NCBI RefSeq assembly: GCF_013407835.1 | Contig: NZ_JACCBI010000001.1 | Location: 186,001-250,000, forward strand | DNA length: 64,000 bases | DNA from: Agromyces atrinae | GTDB lineage: Bacteria > Actinomycetota > Actinomycetes > Actinomycetales > Microbacteriaceae | Direction: 5' to 3' | In this document: positions 7,937 through 16,495 of the stretch, piece by piece | How the letters are laid out: every line of letters begins with the position of its first letter | How positions within the stretch are numbered: position 1 is the first letter of the stretch | Notes under the pieces: model-generated | Told to the model about the DNA's origin: nothing | Database searches by the model: none | The model's input: the letters and a program-made list of their open reading frames with translations, nothing else | Translations under genes and position numbers: made by a program

Positions 7937-8378
7937 GCTCGCGCGCGGGGAGAGCGGTTCCGCATCGCTCGAGTTCGTCACCGCGGGTCTCATCCTCCTC
8001 GTGCCGCTCGTCTACCTCGTCGTCGCCCTCGCCCAGATCCAGAGCGGGGCGCTCGCCGTGGAAGGCGCCGCCCGGCAGGCCGCTCGCGCCTACGTGCTCT
8101 CCGACTCGGCGGAGCACGGCCGCGCGGCGGTCGAGCGAGCGCTCCACGTCGGCCTCGTGGACTACGGTGTCGACCCGGACACGGCCGATGCCGCGATCGA
8201 GTGCTCGCCGAACCCGATCCACTGTCTCGAGCCACGGTCGACGGTCGCGGTCGTCGTGCGCGCGAGCGTCACCTTGCCGTTCGTGCCTCCGGTGCTCGGG
8301 CTCGAGACCATCGCGTCGGTCCCGCTCGAGGCGAAGGCCACGCAGACCGTCTCGGTCTTCGGGGGTGGCAACCGATGA
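7899..8378 (+). CDS. Second TadE/TadF-like pseudopilin
   Basis: A 159-residue protein starting at ATG 7899, preceded by GAGAGGGGG. After a short polar leader it has GESGSASLEFVTAGLILLVP, the conserved Glu and hydrophobic helix of TadE/TadF minor pilins, followed by AVEGAARQAARAYVLS, the usual helix after the membrane span. Two Cys (ECSP and HCLE) may form a disulfide outside the cell. It overlaps the upstream tadE-like gene by 38 nt and the next gene by 4 nt, so it belongs to the same operon. Confidence 0.8.
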   Translation: MSRDTPHSNRWTELARGESGSASLEFVTAGLILLVPLVYLVVALAQIQSGALAVEGAARQAARAYVLSDSAEHGRAAVERALHVGLVDYGVDPDTADAAIECSPNPIHCLEPRSTVAVVVRASVTLPFVPPVLGLETIASVPLEAKATQTVSVFGGGNR

Positions 8379-8806
8379 CGAGACTGCGCGACGACGAGGG
8401 GTCGACCCTGCTCATCACAATCTTCTACGCGTTTGTCGGTCTCAGCGTCATCCTCGTCGTCGTCGCCGCGACATCCCTGTACCTCGAGCGCAAACGGCTC
8501 TTCACCCTCGCCGACGGTGCGGCGCTCGCCGCAGCCGAGTCGTTCGACCTCGACGAGATCAGCATCGACGGCGACTCGCTCGAGGTCGAGCTCACGAGCG
8601 ATCGTGTCGCCCGCGCTACGACAGAACACCTCGCGATCGCGGCAACGCCCGACGACGCCATCGAGATCGTCGCAGCGACGAGTCCGGACGGGCAGAGCGC
8701 CGTCGTGACCCTCCGGTCGGTCTGGCGTCCACCGGTCGCGGGGGAGCTACTGCCGATCGAGATACCCGTGACCGTGACGTCGACGGCGCGGTCGGTCTTC
8801 GGCTGA
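8375..8806 (+). CDS. TadG-like (Flp pilus-assembly TadE/G-like) protein
   Basis: A 143-residue protein with start LRDDEGSTLLITIFYAFVGLS, a variant of the tad pilus-assembly N-terminus, then ERKRLFTLADGAALAAAE, the typical post-helix motif of the TadE/G-like family (RRRLQNAADAAALAAA in many members). It is much shorter than full TadG proteins that carry a von Willebrand domain. It starts in an ATGA overlap and is the last gene of the operon. The next gene runs on the opposite strand and its stop lies 14 nt away. Confidence 0.78.
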   Translation: MTRLRDDEGSTLLITIFYAFVGLSVILVVVAATSLYLERKRLFTLADGAALAAAESFDLDEISIDGDSLEVELTSDRVARATTEHLAIAATPDDAIEIVAATSPDGQSAVVTLRSVWRPPVAGELLPIEIPVTVTSTARSVFG

Positions 8807-8820
8807 CCGACGGAGAGTGC

Positions 8821-10077
8821 TCAGCGCCGCTTCGGCACGTAGCGCGGCACATACCGCCACAGCAGGAACGCGCCGACGAAGCCGAGCACACCCATCGCGC
8901 CGACGCCGAGCGAGAGCGACGCGAGCGACGTCGCCGCCGAGATGACGAGGGGCGCACCTGCTGCGCCCGCATCGGTGATGAAGCGGAAGCCGCCGAGGAA
9001 GGGTGCCGGGTCGTCCGGGGGAGCGAGGTCGGCGCTCAGCGTCATCACGACGCCCGAACTCAGCCCGTTCGAGAGGGCGAGCACGACGGCGATCACGACG
9101 AACCACACCGCGGCTCCCTCGAGATCGTGCGTGAACGACAGGGTGAGGAAGCCGATGCCGAGACCGATCATCGCGGGGATCGCGCTCCACAGACGCCCGA
9201 ACCGGTCCATGACGAGCCCGCTCACGTAGAAGAGCGCGAAGTCGATGCCGCCGGCGATGCCGATGATGAGGGCCGTATCGGCGGGCGAGATGCCGATCGA
9301 GACGGCCCACAGTGGCAGCACGACGGTGCGGCTCGCGCGGAGCGCCGAGATGAGACCTGCGGCCGTACCGACCCGGGCGAGCACGCCGCGATGGTGCCAG
9401 AGCGTCGAGAAGATGCCGCGCGACTCGGCCTCCACCTCGGCCTCACCCGTCGTCACGACCTCGCCGCTCGGCTCCCGCACGACCGGCGCGCGGCCGAACG
9501 TCGCCTCGGGGTCGGGAAGGAGGAGCAGCACGAGGATGACGGCGACGAAGCCGCCGACCGCGATCCAGAACACCGTCTGCGCCGAACCTGTGAGCCCGAT
9601 GACGAGCGACGCGAGCAAGGGCCCCACGAACCAGCCGCCACGGAACACCCCGCCGAGCGTCGAGAGGGCGCGAGCGCGGTGGCTCACCGGAACGAACGTC
9701 GTGAGGAACGCGTGCCGCGCGATCGAGAACACCGCCGTCGCGATGCCGATCATGAGGATTCCGAGGCCGAGCACGAGCGGCGACGGCGCCGACACCGAGA
9801 CGAGCACACCGAGCAGCGCGAAGATCGCGCCCCAGATCATCGCGTTCCGCTCACCGATCCGGCTCACGAGCCATCCGCTCGGGATGTCGCTGAGCAGCTG
9901 CCCCACCATGATCATCGCCGCGATGAGGCCGGCGATCGCGAGTGTCGCGCCGAGGTCGTCGGCGACGATCGGGATGATGGGGATGAGGGCTCCTTCACCG
10001 AGGGCGAAGAGGGCCGTCGGCAGGAATGCGGGAAGGATCACCGAGCGCCAGGAGAACCCGGGCGCGGCGGCAGTCAC
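8821..10077 (-). CDS. MFS transporter
   Basis: A 12-span major facilitator of about 418 residues, probably a proton-driven exporter or uptake permease. The loop 2-3 motif is degenerate but recognisable (SDIPSGWLVSRIGERNAM), and a second copy lies in the C-terminal half (VMDRFGRLWSAIP). A charged central loop (about residues 205-225) separates the halves. I place the start at GTG 10077. The open frame extends to 10149, but that would overlap prfB and add an Arg-rich leader, and a TAGTAT hexamer lies 13 nt before GTG 10077. The substrate cannot be predicted. Confidence 0.82.
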   Translation of the reverse strand: MTAAAPGFSWRSVILPAFLPTALFALGEGALIPIIPIVADDLGATLAIAGLIAAMIMVGQLLSDIPSGWLVSRIGERNAMIWGAIFALLGVLVSVSAPSPLVLGLGILMIGIATAVFSIARHAFLTTFVPVSHRARALSTLGGVFRGGWFVGPLLASLVIGLTGSAQTVFWIAVGGFVAVILVLLLLPDPEATFGRAPVVREPSGEVVTTGEAEVEAESRGIFSTLWHHRGVLARVGTAAGLISALRASRTVVLPLWAVSIGISPADTALIIGIAGGIDFALFYVSGLVMDRFGRLWSAIPAMIGLGIGFLTLSFTHDLEGAAVWFVVIAVVLALSNGLSSGVVMTLSADLAPPDDPAPFLGGFRFITDAGAAGAPLVISAATSLASLSLGVGAMGVLGFVGAFLLWRYVPRYVPKRR

Positions 10078-10103
10078 TCTCTCGATACTAGGCTGGACGG
10101 AAC

Positions 10104-11210
10104 ATGCTTGACTTCGACCTCTCCGACGAGATCGGCGCCCTCCGATCAACCTTCCGCGACATCCGGGCCGTCGTCGACGTCGACGCGCTCCAGAGCGAGA
10201 TCGACCGCCTCAGTGAAGAAGCCGGTGCGCCCGACCTCTGGGACGACACCGACAACGCGCAGAAGGTGACGAGCGCCCTCAGCCACCGCCAGTCCGAGCT
10301 CGCGCGCATCACGGGCATCGACCGCCGACTCGACGACCTCGAGGTGCTCATCGAGCTCGCGAACGAGGCCGACGACGAAGAATCCGCCGAAGAGGCCCGC
10401 GCCGAGCTCATCGCCCTGCAGAAGACCATCGGCGAGCTCGAAGTGCAGACGCTGCTCGACGGCGAGTTCGACGAGCGCCCCGCCGTCATCACGATCCGCG
10501 CGGGAGCCGGCGGCGTCGACGCCGCCGACTTCGCCGAGAAGCTCATGCGCATGTACCTGCGCTGGGCCGAGAAGCACAACTACAAGGCGACCGTGATGGA
10601 CACGAGCTACGCCGAAGAAGCGGGCATCAAGTCGGCGACGTTCGAGATCGACGCCCCCTACGCGTTCGGCACACTGAGCGTCGAAGCGGGTACGCACCGC
10701 CTCGTGCGCATGTCGCCCTTCGGTGCGGCGGGCAAGCGCCAGACGAGCTTCGCGGCCGTCGAGGTCATCCCGCTCATGCCCGAGACGATCCAGGTCGACA
10801 TCCCCGAATCCGACATCCGCGTCGACGTCTTCCGGTCGTCGGGCCCCGGTGGTCAGTCGGTCAACACGACCGACTCGGCCGTGCGCATCACGCACCAGCC
10901 GACCGGCATCGTCGTCTCGATGCAGAACGAGAAGAGCCAGATCCAGAACCGCGCCGCCGCCATGCGCGTGCTGCAGTCGCGCCTCCTCCTCGTGCAGCGC
11001 GAGCAGGAAGCGGCCCAGAAGAAGGAGCTCGCGGGCAACATCACCGCGAGCTGGGGCGACCAGATGCGCTCGTACGTGCTCGCGCCGTACCAGATGGTCA
11101 AGGACCTCCGCACCGAGTTCGAGGTCGGCAACCCCTCCAACGTGTTCGACGGCGATCTCGACGGTTTCATCGCCGCCGGCATCCGCTGGCGGAAGCAGAA
11201 GACCGACTAG
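10104..11210 (+). CDS. prfB: Peptide chain release factor 2
   Basis: RF2 (368 residues) terminates translation at UGA and UAA. The stop-recognition tripeptide SPF is at 204-206 ([12 protein letters not shown]) and the GGQ motif, which triggers peptidyl-tRNA hydrolysis, is at 249-251 ([10 protein letters not shown]). The frame is uninterrupted from ATG to TAG, so the programmed +1 frameshift that autoregulates prfB in many bacteria is absent here. A TAGGCT hexamer sits 15 nt upstream of the ATG. The prfB-ftsE-ftsX-smpB order is common in actinobacteria. Confidence 0.97.
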   Translation: MLDFDLSDEIGALRSTFRDIRAVVDVDALQSEIDRLSEEAGAPDLWDDTDNAQKVTSALSHRQSELARITGIDRRLDDLEVLIELANEADDEESAEEARAELIALQKTIGELEVQTLLDGEFDERPAVITIRAGAGGVDAADFAEKLMRMYLRWAEKHNYKATVMDTSYAEEAGIKSATFEIDAPYAFGTLSVEAGTHRLVRMSPFGAAGKRQTSFAAVEVIPLMPETIQVDIPESDIRVDVFRSSGPGGQSVNTTDSAVRITHQPTGIVVSMQNEKSQIQNRAAAMRVLQSRLLLVQREQEAAQKKELAGNITASWGDQMRSYVLAPYQMVKDLRTEFEVGNPSNVFDGDLDGFIAAGIRWRKQKTD

Positions 11211-11273
11211 CGACTCGCCGAGAACGCGAGTCGCTCAGCACATTCGCGCTCCGGGTGCTTAGGCTCGACAGCG

Positions 11274-12335
11274 ATGATCCGCTTCGACACCGTCACCAAG
11301 CAATACTCGGGCACCCAACGGCCCGCCCTCAACGCGATCACGATCGAGGTCCTCCGGGGCGAGTTCGTGTTCCTCGTGGGCGCCTCCGGTTCGGGCAAGT
11401 CGAGCTTCCTCCGGCTCATTCTCAAGGAAGAGAAGCCGACCAAGGGGCAGATCCACGTGCTCGGCCAAGACCTCGGCTCGATCTCGAGCCGCAAGATCCC
11501 GTACTTCCGCCGCAACCTCGGCGTGGTCTTCCAGGACTTCCGTCTGCTGCCGAACAAAACCGTCTACGACAACGTCGCGTTCTCGCTGCAGGTCATCGGC
11601 AAGTCGCGCGGCTTCATCCAGGAGGCCGTGCCCGACACGCTCAAGCTCGTCGGTCTCGACGGCAAGGCGAAGCGCTACCCCAACGAACTCTCGGGCGGTG
11701 AGCAGCAACGCGTCGCCATCGCGCGCGCCATCGTCAACAAGCCGCAGGTGCTGCTCGCCGATGAGCCCACCGGAAACCTCGACCCCACGACGAGTGCGGG
11801 CATCATGACGCTCCTCGAGCGCATCAACGCGAGCGGCACGACCGTCGTCATGGCGACCCACGAGGCCGGCATCGTCGACCAGATGAAGCGTCGCGTGATC
11901 GAGCTCTCGGCCGGCACGATCGTGCGTGACGAGCGTCAGGGCGGATACGCCACCCAGGCGATCCCCACCGTTCGCGAGGCGCGCCCCGACACGGAGCCGA
12001 CGCCCGAGCTCGTCGTCGAACAGCCGACCGTCTCCGCCCCGAAGGTGCCGATCGCCGTCATGGAGCAGGCTCAGCCGCTCTACGTCGAGCCCGAGGCGAC
12101 CGACGACGTGACGGATGCCGCGGCGGCCGTGACCGCGGCGGCGACGGCCGCGGTGCCGATCGTGCCCGCACCTCAGCCCGCGACCCCGACCACGGGTGCC
12201 ATCACCCGACCCGTCCTGCCGGTGCCTACCGACCAACCGGAACCCGAACAGCTCTCCCTCGCCGAAAGACTCGGGCTTCGCGCGCCGGGCGGCAAACCGG
12301 GCGACGACGACCAGGAAGTGGGGCCCACGCGATGA
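11274..12335 (+). CDS. ftsE: Cell division ATP-binding protein FtsE with long C-terminal extension
   Basis: ABC ATPase that works with FtsX at the division septum, controlling peptidoglycan hydrolases. Residues 1-225 are a standard FtsE: Walker A GASGSGKS (36-43), Q-loop VVFQDF (84-89), signature LSGGEQQR (139-146) and Walker [10 protein letters not shown] (159-167), with THE at 195-197. Typical FtsE is about 230 residues. Here about 125 extra residues follow, rich in Pro, Ala, Glu and Val with no predicted fold, ending just before ftsX. ftsX starts in an ATGA overlap with its stop. A TAGGCT hexamer lies 14 nt before the ATG. Confidence 0.95.
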   Translation: MIRFDTVTKQYSGTQRPALNAITIEVLRGEFVFLVGASGSGKSSFLRLILKEEKPTKGQIHVLGQDLGSISSRKIPYFRRNLGVVFQDFRLLPNKTVYDNVAFSLQVIGKSRGFIQEAVPDTLKLVGLDGKAKRYPNELSGGEQQRVAIARAIVNKPQVLLADEPTGNLDPTTSAGIMTLLERINASGTTVVMATHEAGIVDQMKRRVIELSAGTIVRDERQGGYATQAIPTVREARPDTEPTPELVVEQPTVSAPKVPIAVMEQAQPLYVEPEATDDVTDAAAAVTAAATAAVPIVPAPQPATPTTGAITRPVLPVPTDQPEPEQLSLAERLGLRAPGGKPGDDDQEVGPTR

Positions 12336-13246
12336 GGTTCGCTCTCGTCTTGGGCGAGGCCGCGAACGGTCTGCGCCGCAATGCCTCGATGGTCGTCTCG
12401 GTCATCCTCGTCACCTTCGTCTCGCTCACGTTCGTGGGCACGGCCGCCCTGCTGCAGCTGCAGATCGGTCAGATGAAGAGCTTCTGGTACGACCGCGCCC
12501 AGGTCGCCGTGTACCTCTGCAGCTCCATCTCGCCCGAGATCGCGTGCCCCGACGGTGAGGCGACCCCCGAGCAACGCGATGAGATCGAGGCGCAGCTCGG
12601 ATCACCGACGCTCGCTCCGTTCATCGACGAGTTCTACTTCGAAGACCACGACCAGGCGTACGCCAACTTCCAGGAGCAGTTCGAGGGCACGTCGGCCGCC
12701 GATTACGTCACGCCCGAGATCCTCAACGAGACGTTCTGGGTGAACCTCGTCGACCCGTCGCAGTCCGACGTGCTCGTCGAGTCGTTCAGCGGTGTCGCGG
12801 GCGTCGAGTCGGTGACCGACCAGAGGCGCTACCTCGATCAGATCTTCAACACGCTGAACGCGGCGAGTTTCACGGCGATCGGTGTCGCCGTCATCATGCT
12901 CGTGGCGGCCGCCCTCCTCATCGCGACGACGATCCGCCTCTCGGCGATCTCGAGGCGGAAGGAGCTCGGCATCATGCGCCTCGTCGGAGCATCGAACCGG
13001 TTCATCCAGACACCGTTCGTGCTCGAGGGCGTCTTCGCGGCGCTCTTCGGATCGATCCTCGCGAGCGGTGCGGTCGTCGCGATCGCGCACTTCTTCGTGC
13101 AGGGCTATCTCTCGCGCATCCTCGACTTCACGTCGTTCATCAACGTGGGTGATGCTCTGCTCGTCGTGCCCTTGCTCGTGGCGGTCGGTGTCGTGCTCGC
13201 CGCCTTCTCGGCGAACTTCGCGATCTCGCGCTATCTGAAGGTCTGA
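12332..13246 (+). CDS. ftsX: Cell division protein FtsX
   Basis: A permease-like partner of FtsE, 304 residues. The first membrane span is at about residues 20-45, a periplasm-equivalent extracellular domain of about 120 residues follows (with paired Cys in [13 protein letters not shown]), then three spans at the C-terminus with the FtsX/MacB-type motif [15 protein letters not shown] between spans 2 and 3. The extracellular loop is the part that contacts cell-wall hydrolase activators. It is translationally coupled to ftsE by a 4-nt overlap. Confidence 0.95.
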   Translation: MRFALVLGEAANGLRRNASMVVSVILVTFVSLTFVGTAALLQLQIGQMKSFWYDRAQVAVYLCSSISPEIACPDGEATPEQRDEIEAQLGSPTLAPFIDEFYFEDHDQAYANFQEQFEGTSAADYVTPEILNETFWVNLVDPSQSDVLVESFSGVAGVESVTDQRRYLDQIFNTLNAASFTAIGVAVIMLVAAALLIATTIRLSAISRRKELGIMRLVGASNRFIQTPFVLEGVFAALFGSILASGAVVAIAHFFVQGYLSRILDFTSFINVGDALLVVPLLVAVGVVLAAFSANFAISRYLKV

Positions 13247-13355
13247 TCGACCCGGACGGATGACGCGTGAGAACGCCGTGCACCAGTCATCCTCACCTCG
13301 GATAGACTGACAGGCTGCTCGGGGCTCGCCCGAGCGCAGAATCCAGGAGATCGAC

Positions 13356-13832
13356 GTGCCCAGGGAACGCGGTGAGAAAGTGGTGGCCACCAACCGCAAG
13401 GCCCGCCACGACTACCTCATCGAAGATACGTATGAAGCCGGAATCGTGTTGAACGGTACCGAGGTCAAGTCGCTGCGCCAGGGGCGGGCGTCCCTCGTCG
13501 ACGGCTACGGCTTCATCGAGGGCGGCGAGATGTGGCTCGATGCCGTGCACATCCCCGAGTACACGCAGGGCACGTGGAACAACCACGCGCCGCGTCGGAA
13601 GCGGAAGCTCCTGCTGCACAAGCAGGAGATCGTGAAGATCAGCCACAAGACGAAAGAGGGCGGCTACACCCTCGTTCCCCTGCGCATCTACTTCGCCGAC
13701 GGCCGGGCCAAGGTCGAGATCGCCGTCGCCAAGGGTAAGCGCGAGTACGACAAGCGCCAGGCCCTGCGCGAGCGTCAGGACACGCGCGAGGCGCAGCGGG
13801 CGATCTCGAGCCGCAAGCACCTCGGGGAGTAG
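13356..13832 (+). CDS. smpB: SsrA-binding protein SmpB
   Basis: SmpB binds tmRNA and delivers it to stalled ribosomes. The 158-residue protein shows [20 protein letters not shown] near the N-terminus, [14 protein letters not shown], and a basic C-terminal tail ([16 protein letters not shown]) that occupies the mRNA channel. The start is GTG 13356 with AGGAGA upstream. A TAGACT hexamer at about 13303-13308 fits a promoter of its own. The tmRNA gene itself lies 1.5 kb downstream on the same strand. Confidence 0.96.
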   Translation: MPRERGEKVVATNRKARHDYLIEDTYEAGIVLNGTEVKSLRQGRASLVDGYGFIEGGEMWLDAVHIPEYTQGTWNNHAPRRKRKLLLHKQEIVKISHKTKEGGYTLVPLRIYFADGRAKVEIAVAKGKREYDKRQALRERQDTREAQRAISSRKHLGE

Positions 13833-13861
13833 TCAGGCAAGCCGGGTAGGCTCGAAGCACG

Positions 13862-14596
13862 ATGGAGACCTCACGACGAGTCCCGGTTCCCGGCACCTAC
13901 AACTTCCGCGACGTGGGCGGGTTCGCGGCCACCGGCGGCACCGTCCGCCACGGCGTCCTCTTCCGCTCCGACGGCCTGCAGAACCTCGGTGAGGCGGGCC
14001 GCGAGAAGCTCATCGACCTCGGCGTCGGCATCATCATCGACCTGCGTGACGAGCCCGAGGCGGCGGCGATGCCCGACGATCTGGGCGGACTCGACGTCGA
14101 GGTGCTGCGCCTCCCGGTCTTCGAGGGATCGGGGGCCTCCCAGGGCGCAGGGGTCTCGCTCGCCGATCTCTACGCCCGCATCGTGACGCGCCACTCGGCG
14201 GTCGTGCTCGATGCCCTGCGTGAGATCGACACGTCGCACGGCCGAGCCATCGTCGTGCACTGCACCGCCGGCAAGGACCGCACGGGCGTCGTCATCGCGC
14301 TCGCCCTGCTCGCCGTCGGCGTCGACCGCGACGACGTGCTCGACGACTACGCGTTGACCCAGGCGAACCTCGCGGGGGAGTGGCTCGAGAGCATGGTCGC
14401 CCTTATCGGCACGTACGGGGTGCCCGACACCCCCGAACTCCGCACGCTCATGGGCGGCAGCCCGCGCGAAGCGCTCGAGTCGACGCTCGACCTCATCGAC
14501 CGCGAGTACGGCTCGGTGCGCGAGTACCTGCTCGCCTCGGGGTTCACCCTCGACGAACTCGCGACCCTCGAGAACGTGCTCGTCGAGAAGGCCTAA
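13862..14596 (+). CDS. Tyrosine-type protein phosphatase (PtpB/MptpB family)
   Basis: A 244-residue phosphatase with the MptpB-type P-loop HCTAGKDRTG (residues 133-142, nucleophile Cys134) and the N-terminal NFRDVGG motif (14-20). The Lys in the P-loop is typical of this dual- or triple-specificity group, which acts on phosphotyrosine and phosphoinositides. There is no signal peptide, so the enzyme is cytosolic or secreted by other means. A TAGGCT hexamer lies 15 nt before the ATG. Its end overlaps the convergent SIMPL gene by 4 nt. Confidence 0.87.
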   Translation: METSRRVPVPGTYNFRDVGGFAATGGTVRHGVLFRSDGLQNLGEAGREKLIDLGVGIIIDLRDEPEAAAMPDDLGGLDVEVLRLPVFEGSGASQGAGVSLADLYARIVTRHSAVVLDALREIDTSHGRAIVVHCTAGKDRTGVVIALALLAVGVDRDDVLDDYALTQANLAGEWLESMVALIGTYGVPDTPELRTLMGGSPREALESTLDLIDREYGSVREYLLASGFTLDELATLENVLVEKA

Positions 14597-15252
14597 CTCG
14601 CCTCGAAGCGTGCGTGCACGCTCGCCGACACGGTGATGTCGCCGGGGCGGAGCGCGAAGCCGCCCGCACTCATGTCGGCGTTCCGCATGGCTGCGACCAG
14701 CTTCGGCTGCCCGGCGGGCCCGGGTTCGATGCCGAGCAGGCCCGCGTCGCCGATCGCGACGGCGGTGACGGTCGCGAGACCGAGGCTCTCGGCATAGACC
14801 TCCGCCGAACGGATGGCTGCCGCGACGGCATCCCTCTGGGCAGCGGCCCGAGCGGACTCGCGCGTGTCTCTGGTGAGCGACCACTCGATCGACGGGATCT
14901 CGACGCCGTCGAGGGTCGCGACCTGGCCGAGCCACGACGACAGGGCGTCGATATCGGTGAACTCGGCGCGGATGCCGGCGGAGGCGGTGTACACGAGATC
15001 GAGCTGTGCGCCGTCGGCGTTCCACGGTCGCTGCGCCGTGACGTGCACGCGATCGCTCGAGTGTGAGGCGACGGCGGGCGTCGCCGCGGACTGCAGCACC
15101 TCGAGCCCGGCGAGGACCACGGAGTGCACGCCTCCCGCACGACTGAGCACGACGTCGCGGTCGGGTCCGTCGATCGAGACCGTGAGATGAGCAGTGGCCA
15201 CCTCGGCCGTATGGATCGACTCGGCTTCGCCCGCCACGGTGATCGTCGTCAT
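14593..15252 (-). CDS. SIMPL (DUF541) domain protein
   Basis: A protein of about 219 residues of the SIMPL/DUF541 family: an N-terminal ITVAGEAESIHTAEVATAHL strand region, a central variable part, and the Arg-Asp-Ala-containing helix AAAQRDAVAAAIRSAEVYAE, ending ALRPGDITVSASVHARF. No signal peptide is visible, unlike many Gram-negative members, so this copy should be cytosolic. I use ATG 15252 because AGGAG lies 4 nt upstream; a GTG at 15264 would add four residues and overlap that ribosome-binding site. The function of the family is poorly understood. Confidence 0.8.
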   Translation of the reverse strand: MTTITVAGEAESIHTAEVATAHLTVSIDGPDRDVVLSRAGGVHSVVLAGLEVLQSAATPAVASHSSDRVHVTAQRPWNADGAQLDLVYTASAGIRAEFTDIDALSSWLGQVATLDGVEIPSIEWSLTRDTRESARAAAQRDAVAAAIRSAEVYAESLGLATVTAVAIGDAGLLGIEPGPAGQPKLVAAMRNADMSAGGFALRPGDITVSASVHARFEAS

Positions 15253-15373
15253 GTCGCTCCTCACGGTCTCGCAAGGGAATGGCTATCCGCCCCGCGCTGT
15301 TCTAGACTGTAAGGCCGCGCACGATTTGTCGAGTGCGGCACACAACTCCACAGTGCGACAACGGCCCACTCGA

Positions 15374-15743
15374 GGGGATGATCGGTTTCGACATCGTCTA
15401 TGTACCTGCGAGAAGCGGGCCGAGGATGCAGGGTTATCTCGTAAACGATCTCTGCAAAAATATAACTGCCAATAAAAAGCAGTCTGACTTCGCCCTCGCT
15501 GCCTAAGCGAGCCCGATAGTCCGTCAGTCCGGGGGTGTTCCCGCTCCGGTCACTGGCGTCATTAAGGGAACTTGCTTCACGTCGATGTCTGAGCGACGTG
15601 CGGGACTTTAATCAGGCTGGGCCCGTCGACCTAGGCGCCTGTGGCAAAGGTCGGGGCCGAGTAGAACGCTTGCACAGGCTACGCCCGTAGAAGGCGCAGA
15701 ATCACAGCGATGGACGGGGGTTCAATTCCCCCCATCTCCACCA
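15374..15743 (+). ncRNA. ssrA: tmRNA (ssrA)
   Basis: A transfer-messenger RNA that rescues stalled ribosomes with SmpB. The 5' end GGGGATGATCGGTTTCGACA and the 3' end GGGGGTTCAATTCCCCCC...CATCTCCACCA form the tRNA-like domain, with CCA encoded. The tag reading frame ends with codons for KKQSDFALAA and TAA at 15504-15506. The resume codon is probably GTA 15441, giving a tag of about 21 residues that contains a Cys. A TAGACT hexamer at 15304-15309 fits its promoter, which would give a precursor trimmed at the 5' end. Confidence 0.95.
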
Positions 15744-15768
15744 CCGGCCGTTGTCGCACTGCAGAGTC

Positions 15769-15800
15769 AGAAGAGGGTCGCCCGCGGGCGACCCTCTTCT
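15769..15800 (+). terminator. Perfect 32-nt palindrome after tmRNA
   Basis: A completely self-complementary segment centred on CCCGCGGG, with arms AGAAGAGGGTCG and CGACCCTCTTCT. It lies 26 nt after the tmRNA and can terminate it. It could also serve the convergent gene ending at 15837, because T/C-rich ends occur on both strands. Confidence 0.75.
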
Positions 15801-15836
15801 GCGTGCGGCGGGCGAACGGTCATCCGCCCGTCGCGA

Positions 15837-16352
15837 CTACCGTGCGGCGCCCGCGAGGCTGCCGGTGATCTGCTCGCCCGAGACCTCGTAGATCACGCAC
15901 GAGACGGTGCGGTCGTCGATCTCGTTCCAGCCGGCCTCGGTCGGCGTGTACGGGTAGAAGTCGAGCGTCGAGTCGGCGTAGGGGAAGCCGACGAAGGTCT
16001 CGAACTCGGCGGCGCAGCGCGTCTGCGACTCGGTGAGGATCGCTTCGTCGCCCGGCCACTCGTCGCCCTCGAGCTGGAAGTCGAAGTAGACCTCTTCGTC
16101 GTGCGGCTCGGAGCAGGGGACCGTCGGCACCTCGGAGACCTCGGCGTCGGTCACCTCGTTGAGGCAGTCGCCCACGGCGATCGTGAAGACATCGGCCTGG
16201 CCGCCCTCGACGATCTCCTGAGTCTCGTCGTCGCGCTGCGCCTGCTCCTTCGGCAGGAGGCCCTCAATGGCGCTGCAGCCGGAGAGGGCGAGGCCGATGG
16301 TCGCGGCGGCGGCGATGAGTGCGATGCGCGCGGGGAAGCGGTTTCTGGTCAC
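15837..16352 (-). CDS. Septum-formation-domain lipoprotein
   Basis: A 171-residue exported lipoprotein: basic start, hydrophobic h-region, then lipobox LSGC (Cys at about residue 26). The mature part carries the septum-formation-like domain pattern (GDCLNEV, VPCSEPHDEEVYF, RCAAEF, SCVIYE) with four conserved Cys likely to form two disulfides. Such domains are common in actinobacterial cell-surface proteins. A direct role in septation is assumed from the family name only. GTG 16352 is used, with GAGGA about 10 nt upstream. Confidence 0.8.
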   Translation of the reverse strand: MTRNRFPARIALIAAAATIGLALSGCSAIEGLLPKEQAQRDDETQEIVEGGQADVFTIAVGDCLNEVTDAEVSEVPTVPCSEPHDEEVYFDFQLEGDEWPGDEAILTESQTRCAAEFETFVGFPYADSTLDFYPYTPTEAGWNEIDDRTVSCVIYEVSGEQITGSLAGAAR

Positions 16353-16443
16353 GTGAAGAGTCCTCTGGTTTCGTGTAGGGACGGCCGGGAGAAGCGCGGT
16401 TCACGAGTGAAACGTGAAACCGACCACCAGATGCTATCGGATC

Positions 16444-16465
16444 GTGTCGCCCTTTTGGGGGACAC
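16444..16465 (-). terminator. Possible terminator of the hisN-like gene
   Basis: GTGTC and GACAC pair around a C-rich/TTTT/G-rich centre. On the minus strand this follows the phosphatase gene that ends at 16496. The stem has mismatches, so support is moderate. Confidence 0.4.
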
Positions 16466-16495
16466 GCTCGTGATGAATCGGTGAACGCGGGGCGG

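Noticed and set aside
10104..10260. Programmed +1 frameshift in prfB
   Set aside because: No in-frame TGA near codons 20-30; the frame is continuous from the ATG.
8167..10269. A 700-codon plus-strand open frame opposite the MFS gene
   Set aside because: The composition (Arg, Glu, His, Asp runs) is typical of antisense reading of a high-GC membrane protein gene, and it conflicts with tadG and the MFS transporter.
15374..15836. Integration site of a mobile element at the tmRNA gene
   Set aside because: No integrase, no direct repeat of the tmRNA 3' end nearby, and the following gene is an ordinary lipoprotein gene. The palindrome after the tmRNA is explained as a terminator.
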